Of a DNA stretch of 64,000 nt, positions 24,359 through 34,689 are shown one piece after another. Numbering within the stretch: position 1 is the stretch's first letter; each line of letters starts with the position of its first letter. Made by a program: the position numbers and the translations under genes. The stretch lies in NCBI RefSeq assembly GCF_001723175.1, contig NC_064656.1, forward strand, positions 1,736,001-1,800,000. Reading direction: 5' to 3'. The DNA is from Penicillium oxalicum. Lineage: Eukaryota > Ascomycota > Eurotiomycetes > Eurotiales > Aspergillaceae. The notes below the pieces were generated by a model, which worked only from the letters and a program-made list of their open reading frames with translations, did no database searches and was not told the DNA's origin.

Positions 24359-27300
24359 TCATAGCTTGCCATCAGATACCTCGATCCTCTCAATGACTCC
24401 CTCGCCAAGTCGAGAGATTTCATTCAGAATGGCAGAACGGTTAATGACCACGCTGTCCTGCTTCTCAGACTCGGAAGAGGGTGCTGGAGCGGTTGAGTAA
24501 GCGGTCTTTAGATTCCAGGCTCGAGGTTTCAGCATCTGAGGATTCCACAAGCCGGTGACAACCCCACAGCGTTCATCGCCATGGAACAAGAGCATGCTCT
24601 GGTGATAGCAAGCTTGCACGTCCCGCACAAATGACTTGATAATGGCCAGTTTTTCTGCACGGCTCTGACTATTGGCCTCGGCGAGATTCTTGTATTTGGA
24701 CGAAGAAGATGATGCATTGGCGCCACCATCGAGGAGCTTTGGACGAAGATAGAGCACAAAGTCGTATGGAGCAAGAGATGTGCGGAAGAGGTCAGCGATA
24801 TCTAGTTCGTCGTGCTCCTTGCGTAGCAGGTTCACGGCTGCCTTGGCCAAGGCGGTCATTCGACCGGCGACGACCTTGGAGGGCGACTCATACTGGGTCC
24901 ATGTCACGCCCTCGGGGTCGAGGTCTGACGCCACGAAAAGGGCGATAGTGTTCATTCCCGGGTCGATGTTCCGCCATGCGGTATATCGAGTTTTGATGGT
25001 TTCGGTAAGTTCGGGGTTCAGGTCACCGCTCAGGTCGACGATGAAGGGTTCTTGCTGCCAGTCCCAGCGGGACAGGAAATAGATCGTTCGCAGGAATCCG
25101 GTCATAATGCTGGAGGGACATTCCCAAGGGTAGGGCTGAGTGAAAACGCGCGTGGTCAGGAGCTCAATAAGTTCTTCGCTGATCTGAGCGGAGAAGAGAT
25201 GCGAGGTGAACCAGTACTTGACCAAGCGGATAGTTGGTGAGAGTAGGGGCAGACGAGTGCACAGGCTTCGGAGTGCTTGTGTCAAGCGTGGCTGTTGGAC
25301 AAAGGTCTTCTTGTATGAGAAGAGCGCGAATGCGGCCTCTTCCCGTTCTCGAGGACTAATAGTCTTGTTCTTGAGCTGACGCTCCAGAAGAGTCTGTTCG
25401 CGGTCGTGATGAATTCGAAGGCGGAAGGTGAACCCAGAGGTGTGTGAAATATCCAGGTAGAATGTGTTGAGGACCTTGCTGGACTCATTTTCCATGCCTA
25501 CGCGACAGAAGGAGGCTGCACCAGCTTCTTGCAGCGAGTCTCCGATCTTGATGAGGAAAGCAGCTTTTGTCATTTGAATGGCAGCAAAGTCGTCAGGCCA
25601 GCGCGAGGAGCTTTCGAATTGGAGAACAACATCGGCCGGTTCATTGTCTCCACTGGAGCCTTGAATGCGCAAGGCCGTGTAACGGAGCAATGCGCTGGCG
25701 GGAGCCACATGGCGAATCGACAGGGGAACATCCTCCATGCTTCGCAGTGACTGCTCCAGCTCACCGAATGCCTCGTTGATGGACTTGAACGGGGCACTTG
25801 AGTACGCAATGACCTCGTCGCCCTCATCGTAAAGCATATCGTCATATTCATCGCCGTGCAGGAAGAAATCGTCCTCCTCGATCTTGAAATGCCGCTGAAG
25901 GATGTGAGCCAGGATCTGATGTACGATAGAATCCTCGTCGGATTGATCCGACCAAACTAAACTCTCCACGATACTTCCATCTTTGAACCGACGCAGCTCA
26001 GCCTTTTCTCCCCAAAAAGCTCGGAAAGAAGCAGCCTCCTCCTTTTCCTCTGCGGCTGGTCCGTGGTCAACCGTCCGTCCAACATTTTCGCCGTTCAGCA
26101 TGAGACCCACGGTCAGATCATGGCAAGCCTTTTTGTTGGGAGCCTTAGATTTGACCGGCCACGCATCAGCCGAGCGACTGGTAAGAGAGATGAGGTTGAT
26201 CCGATCTCCGAGAGCGCGGGACAGCACTTGATGCAAAGTCTTTTGATCGTGCAGGGATCGAAGAGTGTCACCACTGAACGACTTGGGGAAGGTCAACAGA
26301 CGGTCGAATCTCAAGGCTGGCTCGTCGACTTTGACGATGAACACCTTGTCAAAATTGTCTTCCCGGGATTCGTTCAGCATCTTCAAAGTCACAGTGGCCT
26401 CCTGACGGAGGACTGCGTACGACCACGGGGTCATCTTGTAGAGAAGATTAAGCCCTCTCCGGCCATCAAACAAGACGGGACCGCCATCAGGGACAGGCAC
26501 GTCAGAGGCAAAGAGAATCAGAGGAGTGGTCAAGTCACGGCCGGCCAGGAACTGCAATGTGGCCTTGAAAATCTGATAGCTGCTGTAGGATCGGAGAAGG
26601 ATAGGCTGCCCCGTCGGACCACCACCTTCAAAGAGAAGCGAGATCAAAGCGCACCATTCAAAGCCCCCAAATCCTCCCTTCTGGAAAGATGTGCTGAACC
26701 CACGTTGCTGCAACCACGTTCGTCCAAGAATGCAGGCGTCGCGGAAGGATTCGGACTTCTGAGCAGCGGAGTAGAGGTATTTGTGATAGAGAGATACGGT
26801 TGCTTCGGATCGAAGACTAGCATTATAGTATGGTGTCGGCTCGCCGCTCTCTTTGGAATCGGCCGAGGGTCCCTGTCTGACATTGTTCTTCATGGGTAAA
26901 GTTTGCTTGACAGGGAAGAAATGAGGGTCAAACGCAGTCATGATACGAATCTGCGGGTGTGAGGGCGCCTTATCGTCCTTTGAGGTGCGAGGCTCCAGCA
27001 CAATGAGTGGCCGAAGACTGTCTCCATCTTGGAAATTGAACTTGACTTCAAGACCAAGATCGCTGGCTGTTTCTTGAATGCCGGCAGCGATGCAAGCAAT
27101 GTAATACGCTCTCTTGTGGAAGTAGCGGTAATTGACATAGTCCTTCTCCTGGAAAATCGAGGTAGGCATTGTCACAGCCAAGTCCACAGGACGAGCTTCC
27201 GCAGTCTTGGCTCCAGTCCTGAGTCCAACGCTACCCACCACGTTGATATTCGACGGCTTCGCATATGAGACGGTATATTTCACATCCTTGCTTGGGCGTG

Positions 27301-27736
27301 GTTCGGGCCAAGGCACCACGATTCCGGATGTCGTGCGAAGATCTTTCTCGGCCTCCGCAATTGATTTTGGCGCAATCTCAGACAGGCCCTCAATTGCACT
27401 TTTGACCTTGTGCAAAGTGTCCTGGACCTTGGCGATGCGCTTCTCGTAGTTGATTTTCAATCCGCTCACCAATTCGTCCAACTGCAACTTGAAGAAGCCG
27501 GACTTGTAGAAGCCACTGGCCATGGCCAGCTCTGCAGTGCGTTCATCCTTGGCTCTCTGTGTCGAGCCGGGCTTAGCAGAGTGATCATTCCTTCGTACAG
27601 GGCCAGTGTCAGTGTTCGCGCTAGATTCATTCACGTTGTTCGTCGCTGCGCTGGTAAAGGCTCGAGCCTGGCTCGCAGAGGAACCTTCTGTCGGCGGAGG
27701 ACTCAATTTCCGCCGCTTGACTGCGTGAGCCGACAT
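24359..27736 (-). CDS. utp22: U3 snoRNP / SSU processome protein Utp22 (Nrap family)
   Basis: Intronless 1,125-residue protein starting at the ATG at 27736 (MSAHAVKRRKLSPPP, with a nuclear-signal-like KRRK). The Nrap/Utp22 family acts in the nucleolar small-subunit processome for 18S rRNA maturation and, in yeast, also in the CURI complex. The N-terminal region (FYKSGFFKLQLDELVSGL) and GSVGLRTGAKTAEARPVDLAV begin the first nucleotidyltransferase-like/OAS1-like module. RDACILGRTWLQQRGF, AFWGEKAELRRFKDGSIVES and LVKYWFTSHLFSAQISEELI are further conserved blocks, repeated as two tandem NTase-plus-helical units. The NTase active-site acidic residues are not evident, as is usual for this structural family. 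It sits head to head with cystathionine gamma-synthase, 387 bp apart. Confidence 0.93.
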   Translation of the reverse strand: MSAHAVKRRKLSPPPTEGSSASQARAFTSAATNNVNESSANTDTGPVRRNDHSAKPGSTQRAKDERTAELAMASGFYKSGFFKLQLDELVSGLKINYEKRIAKVQDTLHKVKSAIEGLSEIAPKSIAEAEKDLRTTSGIVVPWPEPRPSKDVKYTVSYAKPSNINVVGSVGLRTGAKTAEARPVDLAVTMPTSIFQEKDYVNYRYFHKRAYYIACIAAGIQETASDLGLEVKFNFQDGDSLRPLIVLEPRTSKDDKAPSHPQIRIMTAFDPHFFPVKQTLPMKNNVRQGPSADSKESGEPTPYYNASLRSEATVSLYHKYLYSAAQKSESFRDACILGRTWLQQRGFSTSFQKGGFGGFEWCALISLLFEGGGPTGQPILLRSYSSYQIFKATLQFLAGRDLTTPLILFASDVPVPDGGPVLFDGRRGLNLLYKMTPWSYAVLRQEATVTLKMLNESREDNFDKVFIVKVDEPALRFDRLLTFPKSFSGDTLRSLHDQKTLHQVLSRALGDRINLISLTSRSADAWPVKSKAPNKKACHDLTVGLMLNGENVGRTVDHGPAAEEKEEAASFRAFWGEKAELRRFKDGSIVESLVWSDQSDEDSIVHQILAHILQRHFKIEEDDFFLHGDEYDDMLYDEGDEVIAYSSAPFKSINEAFGELEQSLRSMEDVPLSIRHVAPASALLRYTALRIQGSSGDNEPADVVLQFESSSRWPDDFAAIQMTKAAFLIKIGDSLQEAGAASFCRVGMENESSKVLNTFYLDISHTSGFTFRLRIHHDREQTLLERQLKNKTISPREREEAAFALFSYKKTFVQQPRLTQALRSLCTRLPLLSPTIRLVKYWFTSHLFSAQISEELIELLTTRVFTQPYPWECPSSIMTGFLRTIYFLSRWDWQQEPFIVDLSGDLNPELTETIKTRYTAWRNIDPGMNTIALFVASDLDPEGVTWTQYESPSKVVAGRMTALAKAAVNLLRKEHDELDIADLFRTSLAPYDFVLYLRPKLLDGGANASSSSSKYKNLAEANSQSRAEKLAIIKSFVRDVQACYHQSMLLFHGDERCGVVTGLWNPQMLKPRAWNLKTAYSTAPAPSSESEKQDSVVINRSAILNEISRLGEGVIERIEVSDGKL

Positions 27737-28123
27737 ATTGGAAGTGCAACGTATATGCCACGCAGTTACAGCTCAGACTCGGGAACAAGCGGGAGCTCTG
27801 TGCTGTTTAGAAAGTCCAGCTTGCGATAACCTCGAATTTTCTTGAAAAAAATAATTGCGGCCCCGATAACGAAATCGGCAGAATTGGCCTGGAAGGACCG
27901 AAGCGGTCAGACAAGTCCGAGTCAACTGGCGAGTGTGACGGAGAGCCAACCGCCACCCGCGGGACGAACGAGCGCTGAGTCATGAGCGCCGAAGTCGCAA
28001 TCGCCTTCTCCAATAGTGACGAGGCTGAGAGTTGATTTACTCTTCTTTCCATACAAAAACTTGATCTTGATTGTTGTTTTCAAGCTTCTTGATCCAAATT
28101 TACTTCCTATTGAAAAACTCGAT
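27737..28123. promoter_or_regulatory. Bidirectional promoter of utp22 and cystathionine gamma-synthase
   Basis: 387 bp between divergent starts. It contains a GCGCT...AGCGC inverted repeat around a TGAGTCAT site (see separate entry). The short region must serve a ribosome-biogenesis gene and an amino-acid gene. Confidence 0.5.
27976..27982 (+). promoter_or_regulatory. TGAGTCA, Gcn4/CpcA-type general amino-acid control site
   Basis: TGAGTCAT matches the established Gcn4/CpcA consensus exactly. It lies 142 bp upstream of the start codon of cystathionine gamma-synthase, a normal position for such sites in amino-acid biosynthetic genes. It is framed by GCGCT and AGCGC arms (27972-27989). The match is seen in the sequence; control by CpcA is inferred. 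Confidence 0.55.
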
Positions 28124-30309
28124 ATGCTTCAAGCCCTTGGAGGACCTGTGCCCCCTAATACTGATCATGTTCGTCTACCCCAATCTCCCCGCAATGTACC
28201 CCTCCATGGGCCACAGTATATCGGAAAATACAGGCAATTGTTTCGAATAAAACTGTGGCCCGTCTCCGATTTGAGTGACAACTGACAAGGCTTTCAAAGG
28301 CTGTGAGCGTATCGTTACCAACATGGAGAGCCAATGTGGGTTATGAAGAAGGAGAGGAATGGGTCGTAGGCAAGATGCAATGCGGCTATCCTCGATTCTT
28401 CATACATCCCAGCGTTCAAAAACTCGCCCTGGAACTCGTTCGTCGCGTCGGGGATTCCGAATCAGAGACGGCTACCTTGTTTCCGACACTCAAGACTGCA
28501 CGAATCTGCCACTCGTTCATCGTGTCAAAGGTCTCTCCCGAGGAAGCCAAAGCAGTTCGAATTGTGACTTTTGTACCTTCCCATCAGACGGAGAAAGGGT
28601 CGAATACCATCACCTCTTCGCTCGTTGCGGTCATACATAAAAAGGAGTTTGCGTCCATTGCCAAGCAGGTTTGGCAGCATTCCGGCAATGGTATTTCTAG
28701 TCGGCGGGGAGAGTTCTGTTACCGCGCGCTACAGGATGGCTTTCTAGTGGAGGAGAAGAAGTCTGAGGCCACGGAGGTTCTATCTCAACGGCCTTGCAAG
28801 GGTCCTCGGCGCTACCAGAGCAAGGAATCCGCTAGTGGAGTATCGCGAGGCTCATCTGCATCGACTCCGACGCCAATTGAGAGCACCGCGGGGACAAATG
28901 GGGTCGACGATGGTCGCGACTACGCTCAATTTATTGAGGAGCGGTTTGGCCGTAACCTCAGCATCGCCTTGGCTGAACAAGCAAAGTTGGCTGTGAGGAG
29001 GCGAATCGCTGGTGTACTGACTGCGGATGTTGAACTGCCCGAGGCGCTCGAAGCAGCGTCGACCGAAGGTCGAGTCTCGGGGATTTCAGAGCAGGACGTC
29101 TATCTCTACCCTGCCGGAATGAGCGCCATTTTCAACTCGCATCAGACGCTACTGGCCGCCCGTGGCCCGTTGAAGAGTATTTGTTTCGGCTTTCCCTACA
29201 CCGATACCTTGAAGATCTTGCAGAAATGGGGACCTGGGTGTCAATTCTACGGCCATGGCTCATCAGAGGATCTGGACGATCTGGAAGCACGACTCAAGAA
29301 TGGTGAGCGATTCCTGGGCCTGTTCACAGAAGCTCCTGGCAATCCTCTTTTGAAGACACCAGACCTGGTGCGAATTCGACAATTGGCCGACAAGTACGAT
29401 TTCGCGGTGGTTGTCGATGAAACGATTAGCAACTTCCTCAACATCAACGTTCTGCGATATGCCGATATTGTCGTCAGCAGTTTGACGAAGATTTTCAGTG
29501 GTGACAGTAACGTGATGGGTGGCAGTGCGGTGCTGAACCCCCAAGGCTCTTATCACCAGCTTTTGAAGGACACCTTGAACCGCGAATATGAAGATCTGTA
29601 CTGGGCAGAAGATGCCGTGTTCCTGGAACGTAACAGCCGTGACTTCATCAGCAGAATCGACAAGATCAACGCGAATGCGGAGGGAATCACCGCCATGCTC
29701 AAGGAATCTCCGTTGGGTAGGTCGTCCGTCTCGTCGTTCATGATTTTGCACCTCGCTGCGTTCGAAATGCTAACCACCTGGGATTCCACTTGTAGTCAAG
29801 GAGGTTTACTATCCCAAGTACAGCCCAACAAGGCCCAATTATGACAAGTTACGCACGCCCAACGGTGGTTACGGTGGTCTCTTCTCGGTCACATTTCACT
29901 CCACCGAGCAATCCATTGCCTTCTACGATACGCTCGAGGTTTTCAAGGGGCCCAGCCTCGGCACCAATTTCACCCTCTGGTAAAAATCTCCCCCCTCTCT
30001 CTGGAGAGACAGAGTTGGGCTGGCCAAAAAGTGTTAACACGAATGTACTGCAGTTCTCCCTATGTCGTTCTCGCTCATTATCTCGAACTTGACTGGGTAC
30101 GTTCCACCACCTCTGAGTGCAGCTCTTTTCCCCATGTCATTTTGTGCTCCGAGTCGAATGCGCTGACCTCCGTACGATGTTCGTAGGTGAAAACATACAA
30201 TGTCGACCCGGACTTGGTCAGAATAAGTGTTGGGCTCGAAGAACTCCCCGACCTGCGACGTCGTTTCCAAAGGGCGTTGGAGGCGGTTGAAAAGGTGAAA
30301 GACGCCTAG
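28124..30309 (+). CDS. str2: Cystathionine gamma-synthase (PLP enzyme, Str2-like)
   Basis: Transsulfuration enzyme that joins cysteine to an activated homoserine (O-acetylhomoserine in fungi) to make cystathionine. Five exons join in frame to 603 residues, near yeast Str2 (639). Exon 1 is only 15 codons (MLQALGGPVPPNTDH). The intron to 28299 has an AAAG acceptor, and exon 2 opens AVSVSLPTWRANVGYEEGEE, the standard fungal N-terminal phrase. Later introns are 29717-29795, 29980-30053 and 30097-30186. The PLP fold starts about residue 225 (YAQFIEERFGRNLS). YLYPAGMSAIF, TEAPGNPLLKTPD, VVDETISNF (PLP-binding Asp) and VVSSLTKIFSGDSNVMGG (Schiff-base Lys in SLTK) follow in order. The 220-residue N-terminal extension is typical of fungal members and absent from bacterial MetB. 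Confidence 0.93.
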
Positions 30310-30784
30310 AACCCATAATGAGCCCACGATATCCCCTACATCTTCAACAATCCTCTACATGCTCAACCTTGCGAGATCCTGCTCTCAGGCCTCTTACCAT
30401 GATTCAGCGCGCTACATTCATAGACACATACGATCGGTATTGGTGCAGGCACAACGGCCTGCTACGTTTCAAAAGGGTATATACAACAAGAAAAGATAGT
30501 ATGAATGATCAAGAAACACCACAAACTCCCAGATTCAGCATAATCAAGGATATCCAGCTCCATAGATTCGGGTAAGAAAAGGTCATAAAAACTGAGCAGG
30601 CTGGGGTCATAAGAATAGATTACTTGGTCTCGTGGTTGAAAATCTTGAGCCCCTACCATCTCATGGCTCGGCGATTGAAGAGACTGCATACGAGAAAGAA
30701 ACCAAAAATGCCCCCTCAATCAAGTAATTCGAGTGACAATGTAAAAGTGCGGCCAAACGCATTGTGTCATACTCGACGAGGCAT
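30310..30784. other. Convergent gap after cystathionine gamma-synthase
   Basis: 475 bp of 3' flanking sequence between convergent genes. Short open frames at 30318-30575 and 30462-30719 show no family character. Confidence 0.45.
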
Positions 30785-31927
30785 TCACAGGTGGCGGTCG
30801 GGAGTCTCTTCATCGCCGATGTGAGTGCTTGCGTGAGTAGCAAACCCACTGAGATCACCGCTACCAGTACGTCGTAAAGCCTGGCGCATGGTTTCGACCT
30901 GGAGTTCTCCGCCAAAGTTGGATGAAACTGGACTTTGGGCCATGGGAAGTGGACTTCCGGGTCCTCGACTTCCATTGTTGGACGTAATCTCCATTCCCTT
31001 GAATGAGGCGGCAATACTGGTTGGAGGAGATGTGCCCAATCCATGCGAGGAAGCCGGTGATCGTAAGGGGGATGGAGAGCGAGCAGCGGCAAATGAGTGG
31101 CCAGGGCCGCCTCCCAGGGAGGACTCACGATTGTACAGCAGATCGCCATTCTCAGCATGCTCCGCATTGACAACGTCAGCAAAAGAAATGAAGCTCAAGC
31201 GTCGAACGTCGGTAGAGTCCACCGTTGGATGAATGGATGAGGCTTCATCGGTCTCGAAGGAGTGGAACCCCGATTGATCGATATGGCCAGAAGAAGCCAA
31301 GGACTGATCCGCTGTTGATGAGCTGGTCATGGCTGCTGCCGCGGGCTGGTGAATACTGTGAGTCACGATTTCCACAGAGTCCGGGTCCAGATGTTCATCG
31401 GTAATCGCAGCAGAGGATGCCTCGAGCACTGGTGGGATGTAATTTTCGGTGCGGATGTGTGCGGGAATCGAGGGAGATGCCTGCGAAGGGAGCATGTCCT
31501 CTTGGACACTCCGCTCAAAAATCTGAGAGGCGGGCGAATGCAAGCGAGGCACTTGCGACGCCGCACTCGGAGATGATGGCTGTCGGTAGGCATACATCTG
31601 CCGATCTGAGAGGCTTGGTGATCGTAGAGCTTCGGACGAGCCACCAGGTGATGTTGGTGAGGCAGGCCCGCTTACTGGAGCGCAAGTTCCCAAAAACGCA
31701 TTTTCGTTTTGGCGATCACGACCACGATCCTCTTGTCGGGCATGTGGCCACGCCAGGTTGGCGGGTTTGGGAGCTCGCACATTGGTAGTGGGCACTCCGA
31801 CCAGCGGATTGGCTTTGCCTGTCGAATGCTCAAGGGGAACAGCTGGCTGCGCAGAGGACGACATGGCGATGGTTCCTTCCGGTGAGAGGTCTTTCGAGGC
31901 GACGAGTAAATTTCCAGCTTCAGCCAT
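30785..31927 (-). CDS. Uncharacterised disordered protein, Ser/Pro-rich
   Basis: One long open frame; I do not recognise the family. The first ATG is at 31927 (MAEAGNLLVASKDLSPEG), giving 380 residues. The frame stays open upstream to 32011 without another ATG, so an extra 5' exon is possible. The product is low in hydrophobic residues and rich in Ser, Pro, Ala and His, with no membrane segment or catalytic motif, and looks intrinsically disordered. Its most protein-like island is RRLSFISFADVVNAEHAEN (about two thirds along). This has a basophilic-kinase-like RRLS site and could be a short binding motif. Several SP/TP dipeptides (SPTSPGG, RSPSPLRSPASS) would suit proline-directed kinases. Codon use resembles the neighbours. 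Function unknown; that it is a real gene rests on length, frame purity and the conserved-looking island. Confidence 0.65.
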   Translation of the reverse strand: MAEAGNLLVASKDLSPEGTIAMSSSAQPAVPLEHSTGKANPLVGVPTTNVRAPKPANLAWPHARQEDRGRDRQNENAFLGTCAPVSGPASPTSPGGSSEALRSPSLSDRQMYAYRQPSSPSAASQVPRLHSPASQIFERSVQEDMLPSQASPSIPAHIRTENYIPPVLEASSAAITDEHLDPDSVEIVTHSIHQPAAAAMTSSSTADQSLASSGHIDQSGFHSFETDEASSIHPTVDSTDVRRLSFISFADVVNAEHAENGDLLYNRESSLGGGPGHSFAAARSPSPLRSPASSHGLGTSPPTSIAASFKGMEITSNNGSRGPGSPLPMAQSPVSSNFGGELQVETMRQALRRTGSGDLSGFATHASTHIGDEETPDRHL

Positions 31928-32579
31928 GGTGATGTGAGACGTGAAAGAGCCAGCAGATGTTGATCGTCTCTGGCGATTGAACGAGGAGAAACTGTGGAAA
32001 CCGTTGCCCAAAAGATCTAGGACACTACGGCCATGGCCCAGCTATTCCTTGCAAGTTATTGACGGCCTCTTCAGTAGGGAATGAGATGGGCCGATCGCGA
32101 TAAGCGGGATTGGATGTTTCAAACAGAATAAGGAGAAGGATTGAGTCCTTCATTTCACTTTTGACCACAAGACAATGATGACATGCGCCGATCCATGTGA
32201 TCCAACTGGTGGGCGGGGCGCATGTTGTGACAGGGTACGATACCGGAACGCGCCCCGCTTGGAACTGACAGGCAGCCTATTGTTGGCTCGGTATTGAAAC
32301 CTATTGATTACATTACCTGGCACCCCGTCAGCTACTCTGAACTCAAACTTCGGCCTGTCGTTGGGTGCCTGATCAGGCCCAGATCACGGGACCTGCATCT
32401 TCGGGAAAAAGTTCAGGCTCGACACGTCTAGTCAAGCCCTCCTCGACTGGTCAACACGGTCCGATAATCGACTCCCATACGCCCTCTTTAGTCAGTACGT
32501 ATCAAGCTTGAATACCGCCCACCTGTGTACTCAGACTCACCGAGTATCACTGCAGTCTATCTGGCGGACACTTTCCAGC
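31928..32579. promoter_or_regulatory. Divergent upstream region, unknown gene and mL58 gene
   Basis: About 650 bp between divergent starts. An in-frame open extension of the leftward gene covers 31928-32011. No TATA box or named site stands out. Confidence 0.4.
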
Positions 32580-33191
32580 ATGGCCACCTCAATTGCGGCT
32601 TCTAAGCGGCCCTTGGTCCACTTGCCCTTCCTTCTCCCATCATGGTCCGACTCCCTTGCTGTGGGATCTCGACGATATCAATCCTCATATCGACGAACAA
32701 AGCAACGTCTTCGCGTCAAGCCAGATGCCTCCTTCGGCTCTACGCATCAAGGACGCGATCAAATCATCTACAACCCGCCCTCCAGTGCTCCCTCTGTCTA
32801 TCATACCCCCAGCAAGTTCCTGCCCCCCAACGATGCCCGCAGGTCGATGCGCATCGAAGACTCCACAACATCGGGCGCCACAACTGCCGTTGAACAGCTC
32901 CCCAACGTCTACCGCAGTGACCCCGAGCGAAAGTACCACTTGACCCCTAAAGACGTTGAGGAAATCCGCAGCCTCCGATTGAGTGACCCGATGACCTGGA
33001 GTCGACACAAATTGGCCAAGCGATTTGAATGCTCTCCTCTTTTCATTGCCTTGGTCTGCGAGGCAAGCCCAGAGAAGAAGCAAATTCAAAGACAGGTGTT
33101 GGAGGCGGTGCAATCACAATGGGGACCCAAGCGGCGGATGGCCCGAGAGGATCGGAAGTTGCGCCGGGAGGCATGGGGGCGCGACGAGTGA
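32580..33191 (+). CDS. mrpl20: Mitochondrial large ribosomal subunit protein mL58 (MrpL20)
   Basis: Fungal mitoribosome protein of 203 residues, intronless, from the ATG at 32580 (MATSIAASKRPLVHLPF). The frame is open upstream but has only non-ATG codons. The N-terminus is free of acidic residues and rich in Arg/Ser (GSRRYQSSYRRTKQRLRVK), as expected of a matrix-targeting signal. The conserved body contains KYHLTPKDVEEIRSLRLSDP and TWSRHKLAKRFECSPLFI, where a helix-turn-helix-like segment is the family hallmark. The C-terminus is a basic helix ending RREAWGRDE, a phrase shared by fungal L20 proteins. Identification is from recalled family patterns. Confidence 0.85.
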   Translation: MATSIAASKRPLVHLPFLLPSWSDSLAVGSRRYQSSYRRTKQRLRVKPDASFGSTHQGRDQIIYNPPSSAPSVYHTPSKFLPPNDARRSMRIEDSTTSGATTAVEQLPNVYRSDPERKYHLTPKDVEEIRSLRLSDPMTWSRHKLAKRFECSPLFIALVCEASPEKKQIQRQVLEAVQSQWGPKRRMAREDRKLRREAWGRDE

Positions 33192-34689
33192 TCTCGACCA
33201 TCTCGCGTGTCTGGTCCGGTTTCATGCTGGCCCAGGGAGCCAATTGGAACTTGTCTACCTTGCCTCGGTGTCCGCCTAGCTGGATGTATCCAAGGCCTCG
33301 TTCTGCGGCTGCGCAGCCGTTCATGGCCTGCTGTCTCGTGTATCAACGACTTGTATTCTAAAATGTTAGCTTTGTTTTTGGTCTTTGCTTCTGTACCCTT
33401 GACTCATATATATTCATATCACGTGATTCTTTGGACACTCCACCTGTGCAATTCCTCGAGACTTGGATTGGGGCTCCTTTGGGTGCTGGTTGTAATCAGT
33501 AGGGGACTATTGGATCTCATCGTTAGGTGTTGGTGTGTGGCCTTGCCCGTCTCCGCTGACAGTCAATCCAAGGCAAATCCTCCACTTACACAAGGTAGGG
33601 GCAGGTACGTAGTGATGGGAGCAAATAGATATTGATGAGCGATTCACGGTAGTATGTGCGACTATTATGTTTTCCATTTTACTCCAGGCTGGCAAACACG
33701 CCATCGTGAGCAAATAAGTTTATTCTTTCGGGCACGATCACAGCAGCAATAGTATGATCCTCGTTGTCTACCGCCTATGAATTGGGACTTAGCTGCGCTG
33801 GCCAGACGACATCGGACGGGTGTACATCGAGTACTAAGGTGTCGCAGCTGATGGTCTCCAGGGTCTGATTCCTCTCTGTTTTGACCACCCTATTAAAACT
33901 CAAAAATTGAGCTGCCTTTGGTAAACTTCATTTTTGCCCCTCCACAGCTTTCTCTCTTTCGTTGTCTGCCGACGTAGGTAAGCATGACCGGACATGCCTC
34001 GGACTCGTGTAGCACGGCTGTCCGGGCACATTGATTTTGTGAAGGTGGATGCACAGAGTCATGTTTGCATATGTCTAAGCCTCCGTCTAACAATATGACT
34101 AGTACTAGGTAGAAAGTCAATACGTCTGCGCGAGTGGCCAGTGCAGGAATATTCTGGCTACTTAATCCAGATGCTGAAGGTACTCATTTTGACTGGTCGA
34201 AACCGTCAGAGTGGTCATGCGACACCCCAAGTCATAGCACGAGACACTGAAGGGCTGGCTACTATGGGGTCCATACCTACAGTACATGCTAACGTATATA
34301 AATCGATACACCCAGTCCTGATATGGACTCTCTGAAGGGTGCAGATGACAATGTGGAGCAACTCTTGGTCCCTGGATTTCTTGCCATCTATTTCGCGAGG
34401 TAGACGCCATTCACTCTCAGTATGGAGCACTGTCCTGCAAGTTCTCCCAGCACTGCTGTGTGGTGGAGTCTCTGTCTAACTCCATCCAGCGGTGGTTCCG
34501 CTCCGTAGGCCACACGCCAATCGATAAGGGCCGAGGTGGAAGGCTGCGACCCAAACAAAACCACCCAAAAAAGACTGGACCCAAACTAGGCGGCTACCGG
34601 CGGAACTCCAGCGTTGCAGAGCTAAAAGTATTAATTACGTGAAAAAAGATACCTCGACGGTGCGACTGGAGAGGTACACCGTTCTGCAA
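33192..34689. other. 1.5-kb intergenic region upstream of dug1
   Basis: Tandem genes lie on either side. Open frames here (33207-33635, 34460-34642 and others) are short and unlike known proteins. The last 100 bases before dug1 are pyrimidine-rich (CCCTCTTTCCCCTCCGC), typical of a fungal promoter or leader. No repeat or RNA gene recognised. Confidence 0.45.

Noticed and set aside
26063..26899. 278-codon plus-strand open frame antisense to utp22
   Set aside because: Lies wholly inside the confident utp22 exon and lacks any recognisable motif.
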